Shown piece after piece: positions 14,062-22,256 of a stretch of DNA of 27,494 bases (positions are counted from its first letter, which is position 1; each line of letters begins with the position of its first letter). The notes under the pieces are model-generated. The model searched no databases. It worked only from the letters and a program-made list of their open reading frames with translations, and was not told the DNA's origin. The stretch is taken from positions 1 through 27,494 of the forward strand of contig CABUDQ010000029.1 in assembly GCA_902490365.1 (NCBI GenBank). Reading direction: 5' to 3'. Made by a program: the position numbers and the translations under genes. The stretch is from an uncultured Collinsella sp. (lineage in GTDB: Bacteria > Actinomycetota > Coriobacteriia > Coriobacteriales > Coriobacteriaceae).

Positions 14062-15324
14062 CTACAACACGGCGCCCTCAGGCAGGTCGACACGCACGAC
14101 GCCCACGACGTCGCCCGGCTTGAGCTCACACGGCCCTTCGTCAATACGAAGCAGACAGTTGGCCCGCTGCATCGTGCCGAGCAGCGCCGAATTCTGCGTC
14201 TTGGCCTCGGTCACCAACAGCTCACCGGTCTCGGAGTCGCGCAAAACCGTGGCGCGATCGAAGAAGCGTCGGTCCTGGCGCTTCTTTACGCCGTGCGTCA
14301 ATATCGCCTGCTGCACGGGACGCGCACCCTCGGCAAAGCCGCGCATCTTGCGGATCGCGCGGCGGGCGAGCATCTCAAAGCCCACATACGCCGCCGCGGG
14401 ATTGCCCGAAAGCCCCAAATACGGCTTGCCCCCAAGCAGGCCAAACGTGATGGCTTTGCCGGGACGCATCGAGATGCGGTCGAAGAGCACCTCGCCCTCG
14501 CGCCGGACGAGCGCCGTCACATAGTCGTAATCGCCCGCCGAGGCACCGCCGCTCGTAATGACAAAATCGCACTCCTGCACGGCGCGATGCACGAGCTCGG
14601 CGATTGCCTGCTCATCATCGGGAGCGATGCCAAAGAACACCGGCTCGGCGCCGGCATCGAGTGCCTCGGCCATCAACGCCGACGAGTTGGAGTCGCGAAT
14701 CTGCCCGCGCGCCGGCAGCTCACCCGGCGCGACCAGCTCCGTGCCCAGCGAGATAATGCCCACACGCGGCGCGGCATGCACCTTCACGCTCGCATACCCG
14801 GCGCTCGCCAGCAGGCCAGCGCCGGCCGGGGCCACAACCTCGCCGGCGTGCATCACAACATCGCCGGCATGGGCCTCCTCGGCGGCAGAGCGAACGTTCT
14901 CCCCTACCTTGGCAGGCGCCGAGAAGCTCACGTGCGAGCCCTCGTTGCCGTCGCCGTCAAGCACCTCGACGATCTCATACTTCACCACGGCATCGGCACC
15001 TTCGGGTACCGGCGCGCCCGTCATGATGCGAACGGTCTCGCCCGCGCCAATTGTGCCCTCAAACACATGGCCCGCGGCCTCGTGTCCGATAACGTCGAGC
15101 GTCACCGGCGCCTCGCCAGATGCCTGCGCCAAGTCCGCCGAGCGCACGGCATATCCGTCCATAGCGCTGTTGGCAAACGGCGAAATGTCGATATCGGCCA
15201 CCGCGTCCTCTGCCAAGGGAAGACCGGCGGCCTGCCACACGGGAATCTCGACAACTTCGGTGCGATTCACGTGCGACAAGACGATCGCCTGTGCGTCCTC
15301 CAACGGAATGAGTTTCTCAGCCAT
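14062..15324 (-). CDS. moeA: Molybdopterin molybdenumtransferase
   Basis: MoeA inserts molybdate into adenylylated molybdopterin to give active molybdenum cofactor. The 420-residue product has the family's full length and domain order. Its N-terminal part has PFANSAMDGYAVRSAD and an IMTGAPVPEGADAVVKYE segment. A central MoaB-like domain has SLGTELVAPGE and TSGGASAGDYDY, then RPGKAITFGLLGGKPYLGLSGNPAAAYV, and a C-terminal beta domain follows. The ATG at 15324 with AGAGG upstream is preferred over the GTG two codons earlier. It is the first gene of the moeA-moaB unit. A TATACT box lies about 60 bases upstream on the minus strand, without a good -35. Confidence 0.93.
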   Translation of the reverse strand: MAEKLIPLEDAQAIVLSHVNRTEVVEIPVWQAAGLPLAEDAVADIDISPFANSAMDGYAVRSADLAQASGEAPVTLDVIGHEAAGHVFEGTIGAGETVRIMTGAPVPEGADAVVKYEIVEVLDGDGNEGSHVSFSAPAKVGENVRSAAEEAHAGDVVMHAGEVVAPAGAGLLASAGYASVKVHAAPRVGIISLGTELVAPGELPARGQIRDSNSSALMAEALDAGAEPVFFGIAPDDEQAIAELVHRAVQECDFVITSGGASAGDYDYVTALVRREGEVLFDRISMRPGKAITFGLLGGKPYLGLSGNPAAAYVGFEMLARRAIRKMRGFAEGARPVQQAILTHGVKKRQDRRFFDRATVLRDSETGELLVTEAKTQNSALLGTMQRANCLLRIDEGPCELKPGDVVGVVRVDLPEGAVL

Positions 15325-15499
15325 ATGCACCTCTTAATGCCACGGCGCACAACAGGAGCGCCGATTCTTTATGCTTGTCTCAGTATAATCCCCCGACGCA
15401 CGACCGCGACTCGGCCTGTGCCCGCAAATACACCTGTCGGTTGCAAGCCGCGAAACAGAATGGAAACCAACCCACCGGCTCTTCGCGTTTACCGCGTTT

Positions 15500-15505
15500 T
15501 ATAAT
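15500..15505 (+). promoter_or_regulatory. Probable -10 box of the CLC transporter gene
   Basis: A perfect TATAAT lies 30 bases before the CLC gene, in GCGTTTTATAATGC, giving a leader of about 23 bases. The -35 region is poor. The divergent gap to moeA (15325-15534) shows no fluoride (crcB-type) riboswitch that I can recognise. Confidence 0.4.
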
Positions 15506-15534
15506 GCTCGTGTTGCAACCCAAAAGAGGAACGT

Positions 15535-16956
15535 ATGGCTTTTACCGACAAACCCGAAAGCGCAAACGAGGCGCAGGATCATTCCCAGCCGCTCGACGAC
15601 GGCGGCCTTTTCTCCCTTAACGACGTCATCATGGCAGGCAGGCAACAGCTCACCCGCTCCGAGCATCTCTTGGCTGCCGACACGCGCCGCAACGCCCGCA
15701 ACCTACTCGCGAGCGCCAAGCTGCTCGTGCTCGTAGTTATCGTCTCGCTCGCCATGGGCGTTGCCGCTTGGGCGTTTTTGGCCTCGCTGAATATCGCGAC
15801 CGACTATCGCGAGCACCATGAGTGGATTTACGCGCTGCTCCCCGTTGTGGGCGTTGCCACCGCATGGGTGTACAAAAAACACGGCCTCGCCGCCAAGCGT
15901 GGCAACAACCTGGTCATCGACTCCGCTCTGGGCACACGCCTCATCCATATGCGCATGGCCGTCCTCACCTTCGTCTGTTCCACGCTCACGCACCTAACGG
16001 GCGGATCGGCCGGTCGCGAGGGAGCCGCGGTGCAGATTGGCGGCACCATCGCCAGCAACATCTCGAACCTCGCCCACCTCAAAAAGCATGACCACCACGA
16101 CCTCATGCTCGCCGGCATCTCGTCGGCCTTTGGCGCCGTATTCGGTTCGCCCCTTGCCGGAGCTTTCTTTGGCATGGAGATGTGCTTTATCGGCAAGATC
16201 GACTACACCGCGGGCATCTACTGCCTGGTCGCCTCGTTTACCGGCTACTTTACATCACTCGCCCTGGGTACCGAGTACGAAGCGAATGTCATCGCCAGCG
16301 TCCCCGACATGACGCCGCGGACGGTTGCCATCGTTGTTATCAGCGCCATTATCTTTGGTCTCACCGCGCGCCTCTTTGCCTGGTCGGTTCGAACCGTCAA
16401 AAGCCTGTACGGTCGCTTTATCACCAATTACCTCGTTCGCGCACTTATAGGCGCACTCGTGGTTTTGGCCGCCTATGCCCTCCTCGACGCCTGGGACTAC
16501 GCCGGCCTTTCCACGTGGCTTTCCGGCGCCGGATTTGCAGGCAACACCACCCTGGCGAACGCAGTCATCAAGTTGGTCGTCACAGCGCTTACCCTGGGCG
16601 CGGGCTTCCAAGGCGGCGAGGTCACGCCCCTGTTTGGCATCGGTGCGGCACTCGGTGGCTGGATTGGTTGCCTTACCGGGCTCGACCCCAGTTTTCTGGC
16701 GGCTCTCGGCATGCTCGGCGTGTTCTGCGCCGGCCTCAACGTGCCCATCACCACCTGCATGATGGCCATCGACCTGTTCCACGGCACAGCCGCCGGGTTC
16801 TTTGTCATCGTGGCCTTTATCAGCTACCTAACCGGCGGACACCGCGGCGTGTACCCCGCCCAGCGCATCATCTCACCCAAGCGCCGTTCGCTTATTGTGG
16901 ATGAGGGTGGTACGGTAGCGGATGCTATCGAGCGCCACAACGACCTGATAGAGTAG
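15535..16956 (+). CDS. CLC-family anion transporter, resembling the fluoride-type clade
   Basis: This 473-residue polytopic membrane protein is a CLC homologue. The GGSAGREGAAVQIGG segment (157-170) contains the gating glutamate E162, and FGSPLAGAFFGMEM lies near residue 206. A soluble N-terminus of about 60 residues precedes the first helix. The classical GSGIP chloride motif is not visible; at the matching position the protein has KRGNNLVIDSAL. From what I know of the family, a GNNL-type segment with GSAGREG rather than GREGP is typical of fluoride/proton antiporting CLCs. That is a suggestion from motifs only. A chloride transporter remains possible. ATG at 15535 has AAGAGGAA upstream. No CBS domains follow. 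The next gene in the same direction is a lipid kinase, without visible functional link. Confidence 0.88.
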   Translation: MAFTDKPESANEAQDHSQPLDDGGLFSLNDVIMAGRQQLTRSEHLLAADTRRNARNLLASAKLLVLVVIVSLAMGVAAWAFLASLNIATDYREHHEWIYALLPVVGVATAWVYKKHGLAAKRGNNLVIDSALGTRLIHMRMAVLTFVCSTLTHLTGGSAGREGAAVQIGGTIASNISNLAHLKKHDHHDLMLAGISSAFGAVFGSPLAGAFFGMEMCFIGKIDYTAGIYCLVASFTGYFTSLALGTEYEANVIASVPDMTPRTVAIVVISAIIFGLTARLFAWSVRTVKSLYGRFITNYLVRALIGALVVLAAYALLDAWDYAGLSTWLSGAGFAGNTTLANAVIKLVVTALTLGAGFQGGEVTPLFGIGAALGGWIGCLTGLDPSFLAALGMLGVFCAGLNVPITTCMMAIDLFHGTAAGFFVIVAFISYLTGGHRGVYPAQRIISPKRRSLIVDEGGTVADAIERHNDLIE

Positions 16957-17043
16957 ACGTTAGTATTCGCCGTGCAGCCACAATCGGGGGCAATTCGACC
17001 CGAGCGCGACCGCACCGTCACGTTATACGCCGGGAGTTGCCCC

Positions 17044-18006
17044 ATGCACGCAACTGATTTTGGTCGCACGCTCATCATCGCCAACCCAGCCGCCCAATCG
17101 GGTGCGGCGCGCGAGGTTGCTGAGCGCCTGCAGCGCTTTTTAGACATGACCGCGCGCTCATCCCAGTTTGACTTGGTACTGACCGAGCGCATGGGGCATG
17201 CCAAGGAACTTGCCGCACAGGCCCAGGGCTACCGCACCGTTATCGCTCTTGGCGGCGACGGCGTGATCCACGAGGTCGTCAATGGGCTCATGGCGCAGGA
17301 AGAGACGGTTCGACCGGCGCTTGCCGTCCTGCCCGTAGGCTCCGGCAATGATTTTGCCCAGACCCTCGGTATCGACGATTTCTCCGGCAAGGATTTTGGC
17401 GCGCTACTCACCTGTGAGCTGCAGCGTCAGGACATCGGGCGGATTCGCTCATGGAACCCCGCAAGCGGCAGCGGCGAGGCGATCGTCGAGCATTACGACC
17501 AGACGCTCTCCGTCGGTATTGATGCCGCCATCGGCCTTGGCACCACCGAGCTGCGCAAAAAGACCGGCTTGACGGGTGTTCCGCTCTACACCCTTTCGGG
17601 ACTTGAGCAGTTTGGCCTGCGCTATCGCAACTACCCCATGACAGTCAGCTTTGACGGCGCGCCCGCCGAGCGCGTGAGGGCGATCATCATGGCGATTCAG
17701 CTTGGTCCTACCTATGGCTCGGGCTATCGCATCTGCCCCGATGCCGACCCCTGCGACGGCATGCTCGACGTCTGCTACGCCTGCGGCCCCGTCCCTCGCG
17801 CGGTAGCCCTGCCTATGTTCCTTTCGGCCAAGGACGGCCACCATACCAAGTTGCCACCGGTTCGCATGCGCCGCTGCCGCCATGCCGAGCTAACTTTTGA
17901 GGAGCCCGACTACCCCATCCAGGCCGACGGCGAGCCCATCGTCGCCTCGCGCATCGAAGTCGACATCCTACCCGGCGCCCTCCAAGTCTGGCACCCAACC
18001 CGCTAA
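17044..18006 (+). CDS. Diacylglycerol/lipid kinase family protein
   Basis: The 320-residue soluble protein has the DAGK catalytic domain. IIANPAAQSG (11-20) and ALGGDGVIHEVVNGL (68-82) hold the nucleotide site, and PVGSGNDFAQ (97-106) is the usual third motif. The family (YegS/BmrU/DgkB-like) phosphorylates diacylglycerol or related lipids at the inner face of the membrane. The ATG at 17044 has GGGAG seven bases upstream; a longer frame starts at 16972 without such a site. It lies 87 bases after the CLC gene and may be cotranscribed. A large perfect inverted repeat begins eight bases after its stop. Confidence 0.88.
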   Translation: MHATDFGRTLIIANPAAQSGAAREVAERLQRFLDMTARSSQFDLVLTERMGHAKELAAQAQGYRTVIALGGDGVIHEVVNGLMAQEETVRPALAVLPVGSGNDFAQTLGIDDFSGKDFGALLTCELQRQDIGRIRSWNPASGSGEAIVEHYDQTLSVGIDAAIGLGTTELRKKTGLTGVPLYTLSGLEQFGLRYRNYPMTVSFDGAPAERVRAIIMAIQLGPTYGSGYRICPDADPCDGMLDVCYACGPVPRAVALPMFLSAKDGHHTKLPPVRMRRCRHAELTFEEPDYPIQADGEPIVASRIEVDILPGALQVWHPTR

Positions 18007-18013
18007 CCCCACC

Positions 18014-18084
18014 TAAGTTGCGGTGAAATAGGGACTGTTTATGCAGTTAAAGCCGCGAAACAGTCCCTATTTCACCGCAACTTA
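18014..18084. repeat. 27-bp perfect inverted repeat (palindromic element)
   Basis: Arms 18014-18040 and 18058-18084 are exact reverse complements over 27 bases, around a 17-base loop. The arm contains AATAGGGACTGTTT. It lies between two convergent genes, so it may stop transcription from both sides, but no T-tract follows on either strand. It shares AGGGACTGT with the palindrome at 18500-18530. Size, perfection and position resemble a REP or miniature mobile element. Confidence 0.8.
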
Positions 18085-18093
18085 TTGAGAAGA

Positions 18094-18474
18094 TCATTCC
18101 TCCCCGCCCGGGTTGCGACGGTTAGCCTTTTTAATGGCGTTGAAGTGTTTGTCGTTGAGCCTGCGCTGGCGCGATCGCTGTGGCACTTTGGTCTTGACGC
18201 GACGGCGCGGTGGACGGCCACGACGCTCAAGCTCTGCCCTCAGCTTACGCAGACAGCTCGCACGATTCTGAAACTGACTACGGCTCTCGCGCGCCGTCAC
18301 GACAATTCCCGTGGGCCCATGTTTCATGCGCACCGCAGAGTCTGTCGTGTTCACACCCTGGCCACCCGGGCCCGTCGCACGAAACACCTGAACCTCGCAG
18401 TCGCGTGCCAACTCCTCGACCGACATCTCGGCATAGCGCGCGTACTCGCGCCATCCCATCTTGTTCTCATCCAT
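18094..18474 (-). CDS. Small RF-1 domain protein with GGQ motif (peptide chain release factor-like)
   Basis: The 126-residue basic protein has the class I release factor catalytic loop ATGPGGQGVNTTDSAVR, with GGQ at 37-39, followed by a positively charged tail (KLRAELERRGRPPRRR and RSRQRR). It lacks the codon-recognition domains of RF1/RF2. Such stand-alone GGQ proteins (ArfB/YaeJ-like and relatives) hydrolyse peptidyl-tRNA on stalled ribosomes. The exact subfamily is unclear to me, as the N-terminal 25 residues are not like ArfB. The ATG at 18474 has GGGGAGGT upstream and is preferred over 18540, which would read through the palindrome at 18500-18530. The gene lies between two related palindromes. 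Confidence 0.8.
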   Translation of the reverse strand: MDENKMGWREYARYAEMSVEELARDCEVQVFRATGPGGQGVNTTDSAVRMKHGPTGIVVTARESRSQFQNRASCLRKLRAELERRGRPPRRRVKTKVPQRSRQRRLNDKHFNAIKKANRRNPGGEE

Positions 18475-18492
18475 ATCAACACCTCCCCTCAT

Positions 18493-18531
18493 ACAAAAAA
18501 TGTGACAAAGGGACAGTCCCTTTGTCACATC
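18493..18531 (-). terminator. Palindromic terminator after xpt
   Basis: 18500-18514 and 18516-18530 are perfect 15-bp inverted arms with a one-base centre. On the minus strand the palindrome is followed by TTTTTTGTATG, so it fits an intrinsic terminator 28 bases after the xpt stop. Its core AAGGGACTGTCCC is shared in part with the inverted repeat at 18014-18084, so it may also be a member of a repeat family. Confidence 0.7.
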
Positions 18532-18557
18532 GAATACCAATCGCTTGTGTTGCGCGC

Positions 18558-19136
18558 TTAGGCGAAGGTGATCTCGCCGGTATCGCAGTCCATATCGGCG
18601 ATACGGGCCAGGCTCTCAACGCGGAAGCCGCGCTCGCGGAGCTTATCGCCACCGCCCTGGAAGCCCTTCTCAACGGCGATGCCAATGCCGGATACCTCGG
18701 CACCTGCAGCCTCGCAGATCTTGATAAGACCCTCGAGCGCGCAGCCGTTGGCCAAGAAGTCGTCGATAATCAGGACCTTATCGCCCTCGGACAGGAAGCG
18801 CTTGCCCACGATGACCGGGTACTCCTTCTGCTTGGTAAAGGAGTAGATGGTCGTGGCGTACTGCTCGCCGTCGAGGTTAATGGACTGGGCCTTCTTGGCA
18901 AAGACCACCGGCACGCCGCCAAAATGCTGAGCTGCAATGCAGGCCATGCCAATGCCCGAAGCCTCGATCGTCAGGATCTTGTTGATCTCGACGCCCTCGA
19001 ACAGACGGGCCCACTCAGCGCCCATGTGATCGAACAGCTCAACGTCGCACTGGTGGTTGAGGAAGGCATCAACCTTAAGGACGTTACCGGCCTTTACGAT
19101 GCCGTCATGGCGAATACGATCCTCAAGCTCCTGCAT
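18558..19136 (-). CDS. xpt: Xanthine phosphoribosyltransferase
   Basis: Xpt salvages xanthine to XMP with PRPP. The 192-residue protein has the family's normal length. It shows the conserved ILTIEASGIGMA (54-65), FAKKAQSINL (79-88) and the PRPP loop VLIIDDFLANGCAL (121-134). The ATG at 19136 follows AGAAGGGG, with a spacer of about eight bases. The 63 bases directly upstream are too short and unlike a purine riboswitch. I see no uracil/xanthine permease gene next to it, which is a common partner elsewhere. A terminator palindrome follows at 18500. Confidence 0.93.
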   Translation of the reverse strand: MQELEDRIRHDGIVKAGNVLKVDAFLNHQCDVELFDHMGAEWARLFEGVEINKILTIEASGIGMACIAAQHFGGVPVVFAKKAQSINLDGEQYATTIYSFTKQKEYPVIVGKRFLSEGDKVLIIDDFLANGCALEGLIKICEAAGAEVSGIGIAVEKGFQGGGDKLRERGFRVESLARIADMDCDTGEITFA

Positions 19137-19293
19137 GGCGCAACCCCTTCTCGCGGCAACGATACCGCGCGATTAATAAACGTTGTTCGATAGTCTACCA
19201 CGGACCGACCCCCGCCCGTCCCACAAGCCACATCGCACCACAAACCAGTCTTTTTGGGACGGCGCGAATCGTGGCAGACAGCCTCCCAACACG

Positions 19294-20598
19294 CTAATGG
19301 CGGGCGCGCATCCTCACCAAACGCACCATGGCGAGCGCAAAGCCCACAGCGGCCACAGCCATAAGCACGTAGAACACCGAGCGAAAGCCAAATAGGAATA
19401 CATCCGGACGGCCTGCAACAAAACTGGTCACGGCCTCGCCCATCGCCACGCTCATCTGCCCATAGAGGATATGCGATGCCGCCGTAATGCCCACTGCCAT
19501 ACCCGCATAGCGCGCAAGGCTACCCAGGCTGCCCGCAAAGCCGAGCGCTTCGCGCGGAGCCGAGCCCATATACAGCGAGTTATTGGGGCTCTGGAAAATC
19601 GACGTACCGCACGACATAAACGCGACGCAACACACGATCACAGGGATGGAAGAGTGCTCGTCGAGCGTGCTTACCGCAAAAAGACCGCATACGTACACGC
19701 CTAGGCCGACCGCCGTGGGGCCCTCGCAGCCAACACGGTCCGAAACCGTACCCGAAAGCGGGCCGATAAAGGCATTCACCATCGGCAGCGCCAAAAAGAG
19801 CAATCCGGAAATGTCGGAACCAAAGCCGTGGGCGTCCTGAAAATAGAACGGCAGGATAAACTCGGATGCGCCAATGCCAACAAACACGATGAGCATGCAG
19901 GCAAGGTTGATGGTGAAGGCCGAATTTGCAAAGCAGCGACGAGCGGCCTCGATCAGGGACATGGGGCGCCCGCCAGCCTCCGGCTTAACATGCGGCAGCG
20001 TATAGAGCCCCACGATAAACGAGATGACGCCAATGGGCAGGTTGATGAGGAAAATGCTCTCCCAGGGAAAACTAGCCACCAGCATGCCACCCAGCACGGG
20101 GCCACACATCATGCCGAGGGCCACGAAGGTCGCGAGAATACCCATGGCACGACCGCGCTCGCGCGCCGGAAACGACTCGGTGATGATACCCATGTTGTTG
20201 GCCATGGCCGCCGCGCAGCCGACGCCCTGCACAATGCGTGCCAGAATAAGAACTTCGAGCGAGGCCGAAAGGCCGCACAGCAGCGAACCGACCGAAAAGA
20301 CGATGACGCCCACCTGAAACACATTCACCTTGCCGCGCACGTCGCCCAGACGGCCAAACGGCAACATAGCCACGCAAGTCGCAAGCAGATACACCGAGCT
20401 TACCAGCTGAATGCGATCGAGGCCCACGCCCAGCTCCTTCTGCATCACGGGCAGCGCCACGGTCACGACGGTCGAATCCAGACATACCATAAACGTCATG
20501 ATGAGCACGGTAAACAGAATCGCCCACTTGTTCTTGCCATGGGTGTCGCCCTCTAGGGCAATACGCTCGCGGCGCAGCTGCTCTGCGGTTTTCTCCAT
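19294..20598 (-). CDS. MFS transporter, DHA2-type drug:H+ antiporter-like
   Basis: The 434-residue polytopic membrane protein has MFS signatures. CLDSTVVTVALPVMQKEL lies in helix 1 (motif D1-like of drug antiporters), GRLGDVRGKVNV is motif A after helix 2, and GPVLGGMLV is the antiporter motif C. The two halves share about 12-14 helices. DHA2 exporters expel drugs, bile acids or dyes, but substrates cannot be predicted. I chose the ATG at 20598 (MEKTAEQ) because AAAGG lies seven bases upstream; an alternative ATG two codons earlier is too close to that site. It follows the terminator of the sulfhydrylase gene, so it is probably a separate unit. The 157 bases after it (19137-19293) show nothing clear. 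Confidence 0.88.
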   Translation of the reverse strand: MEKTAEQLRRERIALEGDTHGKNKWAILFTVLIMTFMVCLDSTVVTVALPVMQKELGVGLDRIQLVSSVYLLATCVAMLPFGRLGDVRGKVNVFQVGVIVFSVGSLLCGLSASLEVLILARIVQGVGCAAAMANNMGIITESFPARERGRAMGILATFVALGMMCGPVLGGMLVASFPWESIFLINLPIGVISFIVGLYTLPHVKPEAGGRPMSLIEAARRCFANSAFTINLACMLIVFVGIGASEFILPFYFQDAHGFGSDISGLLFLALPMVNAFIGPLSGTVSDRVGCEGPTAVGLGVYVCGLFAVSTLDEHSSIPVIVCCVAFMSCGTSIFQSPNNSLYMGSAPREALGFAGSLGSLARYAGMAVGITAASHILYGQMSVAMGEAVTSFVAGRPDVFLFGFRSVFYVLMAVAAVGFALAMVRLVRMRARH

Positions 20599-20621
20599 AT
20601 CCATCCTTTCGAGTGGCGCAA

Positions 20622-20670
20622 CGCAAAAACGGGGCCCCAATCGCCTGTAAACAGTCGCGATTGGGGTCCC
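20622..20670 (-). terminator. Rho-independent terminator after the O-acetylhomoserine sulfhydrylase gene
   Basis: On the minus strand a 14-bp stem with one G-T pair (20670-20657 against 20644-20631) encloses a 12-base loop and is followed by GTTTTTGCG. It lies between the sulfhydrylase stop (20740) and the MFS start (20598). Confidence 0.85.
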
Positions 20671-20739
20671 GCCTACGGAATCGGAACGAAAGGTCGCCGA
20701 AGCTTTCTGCCAGCACCGGCGCCTTGTGCGAACGCTAGC

Positions 20740-22023
20740 CTAGCACTGCTCGAGCGCCTGCTCAAGGTCGGCAATCAGATCGGCCGTGTCCTCGAGGCCG
20801 CACGACAGGCGCACCATGTCGGCGGAGATACCGCAGGCGATGAGCTCCTCATCGTTCATCTGGCGATGCGTAGCGTTAGCAGGATGCAGGCAGCAAGTGC
20901 GGGCGTCGGCCACATGCGTGGCGATCTGGGCGAGCTTGAGGCTCTTCATAAAGGTCTCGGCTGCCGCGCGACCACCGTTAAAGCCAAAGCTCACAACGCC
21001 GCAGGTGCCGTTGGGCATGTACTTCTGAGCCAGGTCATAGTACTTATCGCCCTCCAGGCCCGGATAGCTCACGAAGCGTACCTTGGGATGGCTCTGCAGG
21101 AACTTGGCAACGGCCAGGCCGTTCTCACAATGACGCGGCATGCGTACATGCAGGCTCTCGAGCGAGCTGTTGAGGAAGAAGGCCGCCTGCGGGTTCTGCA
21201 TGGGGCCGAGGTCGCGCATAAGCTGCGCGGTGGCCTTGGTAATGAAGGCACCCTCGCGACCGAACTTCTCGGCATAGGTCACGCCGTGGTAGCTCTCGTC
21301 GGGTGTGGTGAGACCCGGGAACTTGTCTGCATGGGCCATCCAGTCAAACTGGCCGTGGTCAACGATCACGCCGCCCAGGTAGGCAGCATGTCCATCCATG
21401 TACTTGGTGGTGGAGTGCGTAACGATGTCGGCGCCCCACTCAAAGGGACGGCACATCACGGGCGTCGGGAAGGTGTTGTCGACCATCAGCGGCACGCCGT
21501 GGTCATGTGCGGCCTTGGCAAAGCGCTCAATATCGAGAACGGCAAGGGCGGGGTTGGCGATCGTCTCGCCAAAGACGAGCTTGGTATTGGGCTCAAACGC
21601 TGCCTCGAGCTCCTCATCGGTGCAGTCGGGGGCGACGAACGTGCAGGTCACGCCCATGCGGCCCATGGTGTGGGCGAGCAGGTTATACGTACCGCCGTAA
21701 ATGGCAGAGCTCGCGACCACATGATCGCCGGCACCGGCCACGTTAAAGATCGCGAGGAAGTTCGCAGCCATGCCCGAGCTCGTGAGCATCGCGGCGGTGC
21801 CTCCCTCCATCTCGCAGATCTTGGCGGCAACGAGATCGCACGTGGGGTTCTGCAAACGGCTGTAGAAGTAGCCCGACTCCTCTAGGTCAAACAGCTTGCC
21901 CATGTGCTCGGACGTGTCGTACTTCCACGTGGTGGACTGGTAGATGGGCACCTGGCGCGGCTCCGCATCGCCCGGATGATAGCCGCCCTGAACGCACGTG
22001 GTACCGATAGTCTGCTCGCACAT
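20740..22023 (-). CDS. O-acetylhomoserine sulfhydrylase (Cys/Met metabolism PLP enzyme)
   Basis: The 427-residue enzyme fits MetY-type O-acetylhomoserine aminocarboxypropyltransferase, which makes homocysteine from O-acetylhomoserine and sulfide. The PLP lysine is K207 in THSTTKYMDGH. Other motifs are YSRLQNPT (54-61), TSSGMAAN (81-88) and DNTFPTPVMCRPFEWGAD (182-199). The length is longer than cystathionine gamma-synthase (about 385) and matches MetY. The ATG at 22023 has AGGGAG six bases upstream; a TTG two codons earlier is less good. The promoter lies at 22062-22090. I see no SAM riboswitch in the short leader. With the cysteine desulfidase at the right edge it suggests active sulfide handling in this cell. 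Confidence 0.88.
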   Translation of the reverse strand: MCEQTIGTTCVQGGYHPGDAEPRQVPIYQSTTWKYDTSEHMGKLFDLEESGYFYSRLQNPTCDLVAAKICEMEGGTAAMLTSSGMAANFLAIFNVAGAGDHVVASSAIYGGTYNLLAHTMGRMGVTCTFVAPDCTDEELEAAFEPNTKLVFGETIANPALAVLDIERFAKAAHDHGVPLMVDNTFPTPVMCRPFEWGADIVTHSTTKYMDGHAAYLGGVIVDHGQFDWMAHADKFPGLTTPDESYHGVTYAEKFGREGAFITKATAQLMRDLGPMQNPQAAFFLNSSLESLHVRMPRHCENGLAVAKFLQSHPKVRFVSYPGLEGDKYYDLAQKYMPNGTCGVVSFGFNGGRAAAETFMKSLKLAQIATHVADARTCCLHPANATHRQMNDEELIACGISADMVRLSCGLEDTADLIADLEQALEQC

Positions 22024-22061
22024 ATCCAACTCCCTTACTTGGGTTTTGTTTTATTCGGTTC

Positions 22062-22090
22062 ACAATACCGCTACCCCGCACCCCTCTCAA
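22062..22090 (-). promoter_or_regulatory. Promoter of the O-acetylhomoserine sulfhydrylase gene
   Basis: On the minus strand TTGAGA (22090-22085, one mismatch to consensus) is 17 bases from TATTGT (22067-22062). The leader to the ATG at 22023 is about 32 bases, with AAGGGAG as ribosome site. Confidence 0.5.
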
Positions 22091-22110
22091 CCCATCCCGC
22101 CGATAGGTTA

Positions 22111-22141
22111 TGGGACAAATTAATCAGGTTTATTTGTCCCA
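22111..22141. promoter_or_regulatory. Inverted repeat TGGGACAAAT/ATTTGTCCCA in a divergent intergenic region
   Basis: Perfect 10-bp arms (22111-22120, 22132-22141) enclose an 11-base AT-rich spacer. It lies upstream of the sulfhydrylase promoter on one side and of the C_GCAxxG_C_C gene on the other. It could be an operator shared by the divergent genes or a hairpin in the leader of the plus-strand gene. Confidence 0.45.
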
Positions 22142-22256
22142 AATCTTAAGAAAGTGTTCGATGGCGAAAAACAATGAGATATGCACTGCGGTCTCGATAA
22201 GCGAATGCGCCAGCAAGGGTACCATAGGCGGGTACACCGCAATCAAGGAGACACCG

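Noticed and set aside
19137..19200. Purine riboswitch upstream of xpt
   Set aside because: The gap is short and shows none of the conserved purine-aptamer segments.
22201..22256. T-box-like GGGTACC/GGGTACA repeats before the C_GCAxxG_C_C gene
   Set aside because: The T-box core sequence and specifier stem are absent; the similarity is limited to a short GGGTAC repeat.
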